Assembly (NCBI RefSeq): GCF_964355755.1
Contig: NC_092675.1
Coordinates: 11,051,312 to 11,115,311, forward strand
Reading direction: 5' to 3'
Length of the DNA stretch: 64,000 nucleotides
DNA from: Antedon mediterranea
Taxonomy: Eukaryota; Echinodermata; Crinoidea; Comatulida; Antedonidae
The position numbers and the translations under genes were made by a program. Positions 1-10,509 of the stretch are shown here, piece by piece. Numbering within the stretch: position 1 is the stretch's first letter; every line of letters begins with the position of its first letter. The notes beneath the pieces were generated by a model. That model ran no database searches. It saw only the letters and a list, made by a program, of their open reading frames with translations, and was not told the origin of the DNA.

Positions 1-449
1 TCTGGTTGTGTTGTGTTCTGGTTGCCAGAGTCCTTTAGTTATAAATTCAATTAGTCAATCTGTTCTTCAATGTAGCCTATCACTCAATTAACAGTCGTAA
101 AAAGAGACCTCAGATTAGAAATTAAAGAGTTATTTATTACAAGACTACAATATCGCTGAAGTGTGCATCAAATATCTATATCTCTTACTTTGTGGTTTTC
201 TTTATTTTCTCCGCTTAGCAACTTATCAATACAACAATAGTAGTTTGCCACACCCAATCAAGAAATGCAACACTCAGCTTACTCCCAACTCCTTGTTTCA
301 ACCTCGCGCCGTTCCCGCACACACTTTATATACCAACCCATCATCCAATAAGAGACCGCTACGCATGAATGACCCCCTCATACGGTACAATGGAACAAAA
401 ATTAAATCACTTGTGACACTATACTTATAAAAAATTTTATTTTTTTATT
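1..449. other. No recognisable gene
   Basis: I see no coding exon, RNA gene or known repeat here. An 89-codon open frame starting near 161 has low-complexity content and no family resemblance. The stretch could be an older transposon end, but no terminal repeat supports that. Confidence 0.4.
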
Positions 450-700
450 ATTCAATCACTTTTATGTTGGTTCGGTGGGGTTTGCTATGGTTTTTTGGAG
501 GTTTGCGGGGTTTACCAATCATTTTTGACCAAAAAATGATGTTTTACCCCAAAAATAAGTTGTTAAATGTAGAAATTTAATTTTTTTTTTACATTGATAT
601 ACCCAGTGGGTTGTACACTACATGATTCAATCACTTTTATGTTGGTTCGATGGGGTTTGCTATGTTTTTTTGGAGGTTTGCGGGGGTTTGCGGGGTTTGC
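450..700 (+). repeat. Direct repeat of a G/T-rich ~65-bp unit
   Basis: The unit beginning ATTCAATCACTTTTATGTTG at about 450 recurs at about 625 (175 bp later) with a few substitutions. Both copies run into a GGTTTGCGGGG-type tract, which in the second copy is itself reiterated. The sequence between them is AT-rich and unrelated. This looks like a small local duplication or two ends of one repeat unit. Confidence 0.7.
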
Positions 701-1201
701 GGTGTTTAGCAATATCCGTAATATCTGATAAAAGGCAACATTAATAATACTGGACCAAATTAAATATCGTTACTTATCCACAATGGATCGACTACTGTAT
801 TGATTATTGCACATTATTTTTCTCTAACTGAACCCAGGTCGAATATTTTACATGCAGTGTAACTATCGACACACTGTAAAAGCACAATTGAGCAAAGACA
901 TCGAGGTTACTGGCTCTATGCATCAAATAACTGAATATTGTACATTCATCATATTCCATTACTAGCTTAACAGAATACACGATATAATAAAACCAATAGC
1001 GTCATTTATAAATTTGATTATATCACACTGTAATGATACTGGATTCTTCTTGCCAACTATCTATGGATCAAATAGTTCAGTATTTATATTTGATATATTA
1101 TACAATATTTACCGGTACTTCAAAACTGTACTTCAAAAATGTTTTATGTAAACGATTAAAAACTATTAAATCAGCCGTAATGCATAATCTTTTGAGTTTC
1201 T
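701..1201. other. AT-rich stretch, no gene seen
   Basis: No splice-flanked open frame, tRNA-like structure or clear repeat was found between the G/T-rich repeat and the 3' end of the minus-strand pseudogene. Confidence 0.4.
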
Positions 1202-4200
1202 CTATTCGTCATCATCACAGTCACTTTCACTGTCATCACTCCAAGGTTGGTCATCATTGATTTCAGCTTCAAAATCTATTATTTCAAGTTCTTCATCATC
1301 ACTTTCTTCCAATATCCCTGCATCAGTATCGTCAAGTACTGTGTTTGATTCAGCACTTTGTTTCGAGTGTGGATCACTAGTCAACGTATCTGGTAGAGCA
1401 TTTCCATCAAACCATTTAGGTACATACCTTCCATCACCATTATCAACCCATCCATAGTTTAGTGGGTGTAGGTTTTGTGTTGGCTGAGGAGTATGAGCGT
1501 GTCTCCACATAATAGATACATAGTTTGCCCTCAACAGATTCTGGGTGAGTGTGATTTCACATGGTGACAATGACGAACAGTTGATCTTCTTGACTTTCTT
1601 CTTTCCAGTTGTCATTTTGCGAAACGATTGGTACCTGGCCTCATTAATACTATTAATGCTTTTAAACCCATCTTGCATACATAGGCAGTGACTGCGGGTT
1701 TTTCCATCCTGTCACCACAAAGCGATCGCAATGCAGCAACATGTTTCTTGTCCTTCACTAAATATGTAAATGGGATTGACTTGCCTTTGCGGTAAAATGC
1801 CGAAGTGAAATCACACCTAGTGAGTGCGTGAAATGCAATGAGCGCCTCACTTAATCCATCCTGCTTCTCTTCGAGATCTCTGGACACTGCTGACACATTA
1901 ATCATACGTCGGTTGTTTGCCGACCCATAGTCAATTAGGATAGTACCTTGACTTTTTGCTGCAAGACCTATTAGAACGACGAGGACATCTGTATCCGATG
2001 ATCAGATATTTATGTTCCCGTCAGTTAGATAAGCGTGGAATCCTAGCAGCGTGTCTGCCTCTTTATGGTCCCCTTGGAATGCTGTTGGTTTGTCTACTAT
2101 TAACTTCCCGACTAAGTTTACCTTGAGTCTGACGTACTTTCCACCATACGATACATATAACGTCTTTCTCCTAACAATCTCTGCATAATGCTGGTTGGTT
2201 ATCTCACGTAGAATGTACTGGGCAAATGCGTCTTTAAATTCCCCATTTTTTAGCAGCTCCGTACCTTTCTTGTGTTGTTGTTGCACTGCCCCGGTTATTG
2301 TGAACGTGGATCCGGTATCTTCCGTTCCTCTCTTATGCCTTTCCACATCTTTTATAGATGGAGTAACATACTTGTCTAGAAGTAGATGGACAGAATTTCC
2401 AGCAGCTGAGCATACCTTGATCATGATATCTGTAATTATTTTGCCATATGTGGATGAATTGTCCATTTCAAGTCCATTATCGAAAAGTATTGCGTCGATC
2501 ACCGGATCTGGGATGTCATTCTGATTTGGTATTTGCGACTCTAAAATCTTGGTAAGCGTTGCCTTCTCTGTTTTTGTCGGAGTACCATCAGTATGTGCGA
2601 TTGAAAGCGGTTTATCAGTGATAGGGAAGCACAGGACCTAGTGTAAATCAATGATAGTCATTGAAAGTAAATATCCAAATGCGTCACAAACACCCTCAGC
2701 AGCTCCAAGAGCCTTTTTGTCTTTAGATGGTTTGATCTTCATGTTTGCAGCAGCAAGATTTCGAACCTTTACACGCTTGACCGTCTTCAATAATCTTGTG
2801 TCGTTTGCCATACACTCCTTGTGAAATACATGCCTTAGCTTTGCTCCTCGCTGCAGTGTATCGAGTAGATACAAACGGGTATCCGGATTAGCAGACTTCC
2901 CTGTGGCAATGTTGAGCAATTTGGTTGGTGCTTCAACAGCAAACGGATTACATGTGTTGTGTAGCATGCCTAGTAGATTATTTACATCGCGGTTATCCCG
3001 TTCAATCCTCCGCTTACGTAACTGGTTAGCTGGGGTTTCACCAGGCTGGATGCCACACATATCCTTCATCTCAGATACAGCCATACTACGTTGAGTAAGA
3101 CAAACACACCAACGGCGAAATGCGCTAGCCGAATTAAAAAAAGAGGTTATTCACTTGCCGAAGATGCGGCGTCCCTGTTAACCGTTTGCTCTAGGGATAT
3201 ATCGATTGCACTTCTGGAGTATGTCTTTGTGGTTCTTCAGGTCGAGAAAGTACCAGCCTCTGGTTCGATGTGCTTTAGCTTTTCTACATACAGTGTCCCC
3301 CATCTTGCGTAATTTGGCCTGTTTAAACCAAAAAACACTTAAATCAGCGATTTCCATGTATAGGTCCACATTATTTGTCTTCACAGCACGCTGTAATTCG
3401 CGATATTGCCCAAAATGCTGCTATTTCGCCAAGTTCACCTTTGATAGTACGATGGAAGAAATCTTCATAGTCAGCAACCATCTTTTGGAAATTCTGACTT
3501 TCGGCAATCTCGCGTTGGGCCTCGATGTCCTCATTTGGTACTGCTCGAATCGTTTTAATGACTTCATCATGCTCATGAACGTGGTCGATGTCATTGTTAA
3601 GAAATTGTTCAAACAATGCCTTTTCAAGTGCCATTGCACTCAGTTGATGAATTTGAGTACATCTGTTGTATAGCTTTCCATGTATGAAACCGTTTAGTGA
3701 ACCTTCTGTAAGTATATATTTCAGGCCAGAATCTGCAATGTATGTTCCAACAGCTCCGAAAAATGCCAATTCAATGTGGTCGTATGTGACAGGATGGTAA
3801 GACATTCCTGTTTCATCTGCAATCTTTAGCGATCGAACCATAGTCTCTTGTACAACATCATTCCTCGTAGGAGGTTGAGAAATTGGATCCATGTAGGCAA
3901 TAACAGTGAGAGGCAGTGGGTCATTAATGAATTGAGAGTAAACCCCATTGAATAGGGGAAGTTGTTCGTTAAGTGATTTAGCTAGCCACATAAAATCAAG
4001 GTGCTTTGTCCTTATAGCAGAATATGTTATGTCGGATTCATTCATCGAGTCTTGATTAGTACTTTCAAATTGGAATGTAGCCAGTTTCAGATTTGTATAG
4101 AACGGCGGTACGGTCTTCTCTGCTCCATCAAATTTTCTTCTAGGTCTTCCAACAACTGAAGTGACTGGTGCCTCATCTATAATGGGTTGCTGTTGGATTA

Positions 4201-4540
4201 CATTTTGATAGGCGATAACGACTGTGACATGGAGTTTACCATGATGTTTACCATCCAGTGTTTCCATGTTTAGATCGTAATTGTCGCATGCAGTTCCTGT
4301 GATAGATAAATAGTTTATTATCATACTATATTCATTGAACTCAAATCAACAAAGCATACATATTTAAATAATCCATGAGAAAAATAATAGTACTCATCAT
4401 TTATCAATTATTTATTAACACTTACCTGTAGCCAATATTCGTTGCAAGAGCAGGCCAGCTGGTGTCTCTAATTTTGAGGATGCGCATGTGTAGGCGATCT
4501 CCGTCTCTAAACGTTTACACTCATCTTAACTAATGGTGTG
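1202..4540 (-). pseudogene. Broken copy of a repetitive gene family with a PIN-like nuclease signature
   Basis: Reading the minus strand from about 4540 down gives one long protein in pieces. An upstream exon ends CAG|GTAAGT at about 4427, followed by a short GT-AG intron and an acceptor at about 4297. Then come coding blocks at 4324-3371, 3384-3178, 3084-2638, 2502-2002, 1905-1612 and 1678-1202. The C-terminal half has the hallmarks of a family repeated in many aquatic animal genomes: SIKDVERHKRG, SSDTDVLVVLIG, FHALTRCDFTSAF, INEARY, then an acidic tail ending DDDE. The spaced Asp residues resemble PIN/XPG-like nucleases; that function is inferred. Four in-frame stops (TAA 3178-3180, TGA 3151-3153, TAG 2638-2640, TGA 2002-2004) and two frame changes (about 3380 and 1675) make it non-functional unless introns hide some of them. 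The 5' part is missing, possibly cut by the LINE next to it. Confidence 0.75.
4297..4427 (-). other. GT-AG intron inside the PIN-like pseudogene
   Basis: On the minus strand a strong donor (CAG|GTAAGTG, about 4427) and acceptor (TATCACAG|G, about 4297) remove ~130 bp. They join two coding segments in phase 1, the upstream one reading LETPAGLLLQRILATG. A surviving spliceosomal intron argues that this copy was not made by retrotransposition of a spliced mRNA. Confidence 0.65.
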
Positions 4541-4651
4541 ACTAAGTCTATTCAGAACTTTGATTGCTCCTTTGGATCCAATCATTGATGATAGGCCAAG
4601 CCCCAATGAAGTACTTTTCCATGGCCTAACAGACAGACAAATAAGATTCAA

Positions 4652-4676
4652 CCTCGTATCGCTTCACATGAATAAA
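4652..4676 (+). repeat. Left copy of a 25-bp flanking repeat (candidate LINE target duplication)
   Basis: The 21-mer GTATCGCTTCACATGAATAA plus A, with four more matching bases upstream, occurs here and again at 10023-10047 with one mismatch in 25. The two copies bracket the LINE at 4.7-9.9 kb. The left copy abuts sequence that looks like a LINE 5' UTR. The right copy lies ~120 bp beyond the LINE's A-rich tail, so the fit as a target-site duplication is imperfect. Confidence 0.5.
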
Positions 4677-5321
4677 GAGGGAGCTGGTCAGCTGCAGCCA
4701 TTTTGCTTTTACCATGCTGCCGTTTTTATAACAATCTTCCTCCATTTTGGTGTCTTTTAACTCTTGTTTAATTGTTTCCGTTGTAATTTGTTTTTATTGT
4801 GTTACGTGATGTCAAGCCAAGTTTGTACTGTTGTTGTTTGCCGTTCTGCTGAATTGATATAAGCCTAGGCCTAAGCACTACCTGACCATCGAAAACAGGA
4901 GTTACGCCCGACCGGTAAAAGTGGCATATCGCCCTACAACTACTATTAAAAAAGTTTAGCCTAGCATGATCGTCGAGAGCTTGAACATGTGTGTCCGGTA
5001 TACCGAAAGTGAACTATTAGGGATTAATCCAGCAAAGATAATTAATGGACAACCAAGATTAAACAACAGTAATAATATTTACGAACTGTCGGATATTTTG
5101 TTCAGACATTTAAAATGTTTAGGCATCTTGAATATGAATAGATCGCGCAGAGGAGGTAAAAGAACAAGAAGACATAGGCCTATAACTGCTATTATTACTC
5201 GTAGAAAACTCGCTTTATACAAGCCAAAGAGGAGCTGCTGGCTAAGAAAAATTACGCTTCGAACTAACTCGCGCCTAGAAGATACCGGTAACAATAGACA
5301 ACATTTCCATCATGCTCTCCC

Positions 5322-6176
5322 GTGTCACTTGTCTACAGACTGGATGAACTTGAGGTGCTTATCCGACAACATAACATTGATATTGCAGTCATCACTGAAA
5401 CGTGGCAAACTAAACATCGAACCGACAAAAGAGGTGGTGGCGTTGCCATCTACATAAGAGCTAATATTGCATCAAAAAATCTATCTAATATTATAGTTCC
5501 TGAAGAACTCGAATGCCTTTGGATTTTTGCTACTGTAGGCCAAAACGACTGCCAAGATCAGTTTCGACAATCATCATATGCGCTGTTTATATACCTCCTA
5601 GTTCGCCTAATCAAACCCTACTAATGGATCATATTACGCAATCAGTTGACACATTAAAACTTGTTCATCCTGATGCTGGCTTTATAATTTTAGGTGATTT
5701 AAACAGAACTAATGTTGAGCCAATTTGTCGATCTCACAATCTAAAACAAATAGTCAAGGAACCTACTCGAGGAGATGGGGTGCTTGATCTTATTGTGACC
5801 AATCTAAAAAGTCAATACGACTGTCCAAAGATTTATTCACCAATGGGCACCAGTGATCACAATGTGATAGTCCTATCACCGAAAAGAATCCTAATCAAGC
5901 CTGATCCTAAATCAGTGAAAAAAAAGATAACGCAACCCATGAAGGCAGCGGATATCCAAAGATTCGGTCAATGGATTACGACTTACAATTGGTCTGATGT
6001 ATATAATTGTGATAGTGTTGAAGATAAAACATCTATGTTTTATGAAAGCTTAAATGTTGCGATTGATTACTACTTTCCAAAAAAATCAGTAAAAATGCAT
6101 GTGCGTGATCGACCATGGATGACACCTGCAATCAAGAATCTGATAAAAAAGCGCCAGCAAGCTTTTGCGACCAGAG
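5322..6176 (+). pseudogene. LINE ORF2, endonuclease part (frameshifted)
   Basis: Frame 5322-5530 gives the N-terminal endonuclease (IDIAVITETW, GGGVAIYI). The protein then continues in the frame opened at 5513 (AVYIPPSS, FIILGDLNRTN, LDLIVTN, TSDHNVIVLSP). The switch falls in a T5 run at about 5526, so a single-base deletion or a sequencing indel explains it. The coding ends where the hAT-type element begins, at RQQAFATR. Confidence 0.8.
6169..6176. repeat. 8-bp target-site duplication GACCAGAG, left
   Basis: GACCAGAG immediately precedes the left terminus CAGGGGTGG of the inserted element. The same eight bases follow its right terminus at 7804-7811. Confidence 0.92.
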
Positions 6177-6489
6177 CAGGGGTGGCGCCAGGATCTTCCC
6201 GACGCGGGGGCTACATTCCCCGACGAGGGGGCTATGCGAGCGAAGCGAGCATCACTAGGCTGGGGGCCAGGGGGGCCGCCAAGGGCCCCCGGTGGGGTCC
6301 AGGGGGCGAAGCCATCGGAAGCAACGCGTTCTAGCGTCATTTGAGGTCATTTTAATCAGATTTAGGGTAGCCATTTTTTCCATTTTTTACAATGCATAGG
6401 CCTAAATAAAATACTGCGTGCAAAAAAACGATGCGCGATGACTGTTTCAATCCATATTTTTCAATTTAAAAAATAAAAGTTCAAAGAAA

Positions 6490-6745
6490 ATTTAGAAAAA
6501 TAGAGTTGGAGGTCCCGGAAGTTGGACTTATTATACTTCAAAACATGAAACAAAATATATAAGTCCCTATCAAGGTTGTGACTGAGCTAAGAAATGTTTG
6601 AAAAATAGAGATGTTAGGTCCCGGAAAATGGACTTCTTGTACTTCGAAATATGACCAGCTTTATTGTTGGGGCTGAGCTAAGAAACTGTTTAAAACTAGA
6701 GCTGCAGGTCTTCAAAAAATTGCATTTTATACTTCGGAAACATCA
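6490..6745 (+). repeat. Imperfect ~105-bp tandem units inside the hAT-type element
   Basis: The phrases AGGTCCCGGAA..TGGACTT, TACTTC(A/G)AAA and GCTAAGAAA.TGTTT recur about every 105-115 bp, at roughly 6510, 6630 and 6710. The third unit is the most diverged. Confidence 0.6.
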
Positions 6746-7080
6746 GGCCTAGAGGCTTAAAAAACGCAAGCGTAGACCTTTTTCAGTCGGGGAAATAAGT
6801 TTATTCCTCCCAAGTGTATGCGTGCGTACCATCTGGACTTCCGAGTGGTGAGAAATTCATGACATACAGGACATTGAAAATGTAATAACTTAGCTATAAT
6901 AAGATGTTGGCTAAGCGAAAATGGCATGTTTTTTTGTTTAGTAATGGATGAAAAAATTATTTTAGGTTCCCCACGGTACAGAAGGTTACTTGTAAATTAA
7001 AAAAATTGGTGAATATACGAACAATTAACGTAATTCGTTTTTGCTGTAGTGTAGCGTACGTCGACGCAGTACACGACGTA

Positions 7081-7733
7081 ACCGTCAGTAAACTTCGCCT
7101 GGAAAATAACTACAGTACACATTTTGGTCCCTCTGGATGGAACATGATATCACGCGTCTCGACCCAACGTTGAACGATTCGTACAAAGGGATACCGCCAG
7201 ACAAGTGCGAACCTAGCTATTGTTTAGTAGTAAGTTAGATCGCTGGCAATAATGAATGCATATATAGTGCATAATATCACTCTGACGTACTCTCACGGTC
7301 AATGAAACGTCGCGGTTTTCTAGGCGCTGAAGCTAGCTACGAAGTGAACGCGAACGCTTTTTACTGTATATTATATTCCCCAACAAAAAGTACCCGTGTT
7401 CCCTTCGGTAACCGTCGGTAAACTTCGCCTGGAAAATAACTACAGTACACATTTTGGTCCCTGGATGGAACTTGATATCACGCGTCTCGACCCTACGTTG
7501 AACGATTCGTACAAAGGGATACCGCCAGACAAGTGCGTACCTAGCTAATGTTTAGTAGTAAGTTAGATCGCTGGCAATAAATGAATGCATAAAAGTGCAT
7601 AATAGCTCTCTGACGTCGTACTCTCACGGTCAATGGAACGTCGTGGTTTTCTAGGCGCTGAAGCTATATGAAGTGAACGCGAACGTTTTTTACTGTATAT
7701 TATATTCCCCGACAAAAAGTACCCGTGTTCCCC
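7081..7733 (+). repeat. 330-bp tandem duplication inside the hAT-type element
   Basis: The block starting ACCGTCAGTAAACTTCGCCT at 7081 recurs at 7411 (ACCGTCGGTAAACTTCGCCT), a period of 330 bp. It runs through the shared phrase CCCGTGTTCCC with few substitutions and small indels. Two copies are present. Confidence 0.9.
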
Positions 7734-7803
7734 GACGGGGGGGCTAGGCTCCCCGACGAGGGGGCTAGAGCCCCCGTAGCCCCCCCCGCTGGCGCCACCA
7801 CTG

Positions 7804-7811
7804 GACCAGAG
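7804..7811. repeat. 8-bp target-site duplication GACCAGAG, right
   Basis: This matches 6169-6176 exactly. LINE coding resumes directly after it, which fixes the insertion boundary. Confidence 0.92.
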
Positions 7812-9562
7812 GAACATCAAATGTATGGAGATTCTACAAAAACTGTGTGCAAAATCAAATCAAATCGTGCAAAAAACAATATTACAAAGAAAATATTAGT
7901 AATCTAAAATCATCTGACTCGAAAAAATGGCGCCAAGGTATCAAACTACTTTCAAATAAGCTTAAACCACAACCTACCATTTGTGCCCCAGGTGTTCCGT
8001 TAGATAATTTGGTTGGCACGAGCAATGCTATCAACTCCTTCTTTGGTGACATAGCACGCAGCAGACCCCCTATCGCCTTAAACAAATTACCATCATTTCT
8101 ACCTGCACAACAGCCGCCTTGTGTGTCGGAGTGGGAGATGTATCTAGAACTTAAGAAAGTGAAGGTTGGAAAATCTCCTGGACCCGACAATATTCCAAAT
8201 AAAATCTTGAAGGAATTTGCATGTGAGATTAGCCAACCAATAACGCATATTTTCAACACATCCTTAAGCAAAGGCATTGTCCCCGGCTTGTGGAAGGATG
8301 CCGTAGTTGCCCCAATCGCAAAGGAGAAGAACAAAAGTATTGTGAATGTAAATAAATTGCGCCCCATATCTCTAACTTGCACTCTTGCTAAGATAGCAGA
8401 GGGATTCGCATCCCGCTGGTTAATTTCGGACATTCATAAGAATATTGATAAGCGACAATTTGGTAGCCAAAAAGGTTGCTCTACCAGCCATTATTTAATT
8501 GATTTATTAAATGTATTTTTTTCTGGTAGTAATACACCTAAGTCCTTGGGGAGGTTGGTTTTGACCGACTTCTCCAAGGCCTTTGACAGTGTGGACCACA
8601 CTATTGCTGTGAGCAAGCTAGTTAAATTAGGATATAGACCAGAAATCATAAGTTTTGTTTCAGAACGTACACAAAAAGTGAGGTATAACTCTGTCTTGTC
8701 TAATAGTGTTCAATTAAACTGTGGTGTTCCCCAAGGAACCCGACTAGGACCCATCATTTTCCTTGCAATAATAAATGATGCACTGTTGAATAGTGATCTA
8801 AAAGTATGTAAATACGTTGATGATTTATGTATCGGTGAAGTGGTTAAAAGAAACAATTCTTCTAATATCCAACAAACAGTTAAGGATTTTTGTATATGGT
8901 CAAATGAAAATAAACTCAATCTTAATGTTGATAAATGTAAAATGATGTACTTTTCGTTTCAAAAAGTACTTCCAGTCATTGATCCCATTGTAATTGACGA
9001 CCGACAACTAGAATGTGTCACAGAAGTGAATATCTTAGGTGTCTGGGTCCAAAACAACCTTAAATGGGATAAAAATGTTAGTGAAATCATCTTAAAAAGT
9101 AGTAGAAAACTTCATATGTTATGTCGTCTAAAAAAATTCAGAGTCCCTGTAGAAGATCTAGTAGCGGCTTATACTGGCTACATTAGATCTACCCTTGAAT
9201 ATGCGGCACAAGTGTGGCATTCAGGTATAACTAACGAACAGAGCAATGCCATTGAGAAAATACAGAAGAGAGCATTCCGAATCATCCTAGGCCATAAATA
9301 TATAGATTATCCCCACGCATTGCATAACCTTAACCTCCTAACTTTATCAGAACGTAGAACAAAGCTGTGCCTTAAACTTGCCAAAACTTGCGCAAAAGAC
9401 GATCGCTTTTCATGGTGGTTCAATAAAAATAACACAGCTCACAATATGGTTCTTCGAAATCCAAAAAAATATGTTGAGCCATTAGCCAAAGTCAACTGTT
9501 ATCATAATAGTGCAATCCCATATTTTACCAGAATTTTAAATAAAAATAATAATAATATATAA
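7812..9562 (+). CDS. LINE ORF2, reverse transcriptase part
   Basis: From the right edge of the hAT-type insert one frame runs to a TAA at 9560-9562. RT motifs appear in the expected order: VGKSPGPDNIPNK, LRPISLTCTLAKIAE, KRQFGSQKGCST, LTDFSKAFDSVDH, LNCGVPQGTRLGPIIF, YVDD, LNLNVDKCKMMYF and VNILGVWV. The C-terminal block carries YIRSTLEYAAQVWHSG and [11 protein letters not shown]. The catalytic Asp pair is intact, but the ORF is severed from its endonuclease, so the copy is unlikely to move by itself. Its usual role is target-primed reverse transcription of its own RNA. Confidence 0.9.
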
Positions 9563-9661
9563 AGAGTTAACAATTTCAGCAGCAACATCTGTTGGCTCCC
9601 TTGTGTTTTTTAGTGAATTTTTATACTATTTTAATGTTTTTAATGAATTGTTAATCAGTTG

Positions 9662-9666
<5 letters not shown>

Positions 9667-9692
<26 letters not shown>
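9667..9692. repeat. (TA)n microsatellite in the LINE 3' UTR
   Basis: A run of about 13 AT dinucleotides lies between the LINE stop codon and its A-rich tail. Confidence 0.9.
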
Positions 9693-10022
9693 TTAAGTGC
9701 ATATCCGTACCGTAATTTTTATACATAGTAATTTAAAGATTTTTCTTGAACCATATATTTTTATATCTAATTGGTAAATTTGTTGTTGTCTTTATATGTG
9801 TATATTGATCTGTGCAATTTTTATTGTTATGTAAATCCCAAGCAATTCAGTTTCTTTTCTCTGTGATTTGTGGATATATTAAAATAAATAAAATAAATAA
9901 AAAAAACCATTTGGGCGTGGCCCTAAAATGTTGCTGTTTGGCGCCCCGTACAGGATAAAGTTGCTGTCATTGGTGATGAAATCATTAGTAGCCCACTGCG
10001 AATGATATCCAAAAAAGTTTAT

Positions 10023-10047
10023 CCTTGTATCGCTTCACATGAATAAA
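10023..10047 (+). repeat. Right copy of the 25-bp flanking repeat
   Basis: It matches 4652-4676 at 24 of 25 positions. Weaker similarity continues ~20 bp upstream in both copies, so the repeat may be older than the LINE insertion or may belong to another element. Confidence 0.5.
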
Positions 10048-10287
10048 TGCATTTTTACCCCCCTATGTTATGATCCCCACAGGCCCCATGTACAGGCTGT
10101 GACCCGGCAACAATGTCGAATATTGCATCTCGCCCTAATACGCACCTAACTACATCATCAAACCTTTTGTATCTAATATGTGATACACTGGCTCTAAATG
10201 TGATAAATGGCCACACCCTACGGAAAAATTATTAAAAAAATAAATGACACATAATAAAATGAAATTTTTATTTCTAGCATTTCTCAG

Positions 10288-10509
10288 GATAGCCCATTGT
10301 CAAAACAATGTACGTTCTGTGCTCACAACATTGAAAACCATCGACCAAAAATGGAGACCGATGTTTTAATCCTATCAATACTACAAGCAAAGAAGTCTGT
10401 TAGATGTCAGAAATCATTAGAGACAAACAAACTTGGAAAGGTTAATGGGTATGATATGAAAGACTGGTTTGAAGCAGTTAATGTTGATCCAGATGAGAGA
10501 CAGGATGTG
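10288..10509 (+). CDS. WD40 gene, Cys/His exon A
   Basis: The acceptor is TTTCTCAG|GAT. The exon reads [18 protein letters not shown], then an acidic-basic stretch ending DPDERQDV, in phase 0. The donor is weak (GTG|GTGATT), and GAT|GTGGTG three bases earlier is an alternative. Codon use and the Cys pattern support coding. Confidence 0.7.

Larger units (their letters stand above)
6177..7803. mobile_element. Non-autonomous hAT-type DNA transposon, 1,627 bp
   Basis: The termini are CAGGGGTGGCGCCAG on the left and the complement of CAGTGGTGGCGCCAG on the right: a 15-bp inverted repeat with one mismatch, starting CAG as hAT ends do. A perfect 8-bp duplication flanks it, the hAT size. There is no transposase frame. 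Near both ends are direct CCCCGACGAGGGGGCTA blocks. Inside are three imperfect ~105-bp units (6490-6745) and a 330-bp tandem pair (7081-7733). The insert plus duplication is 1,635 bp, divisible by three. Confidence 0.9.
4677..9905 (+). mobile_element. Non-LTR retrotransposon (Jockey/CR1-group LINE) split by a hAT-type insert
   Basis: It encodes an APE-type endonuclease (TETW at ~5395, GDLNRT at ~5700, SDHN at ~5855) and a reverse transcriptase with SPGPDNIPNK, DFSKAFDSVDH, GVPQGTRLGP and the catalytic YVDD (~8815), then the C-terminal block found in CR1/Jockey-group elements. The 3' UTR ends in (TAAA)n at about 9880-9905. Frame changes near 5300 and at ~5525 (a T-run) break the endonuclease. 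A 1,627-bp element sits between endonuclease and RT. The reading frame from 5513 to the insert and from 7812 to 9562 is otherwise open. The 5' boundary is an estimate. Confidence 0.85.

Noticed and set aside
4560-4760. 66-codon frame starting MIAPLDPIIDDRP as a host exon
   Set aside because: No splice sites in phase; it spans the 25-bp repeat and the presumed LINE 5' edge.
6086-6340. Minus-strand 84-codon frame, Pro/Ala-rich
   Set aside because: GC-rich shadow over the hAT-type terminus; no homology and it crosses the insertion border.
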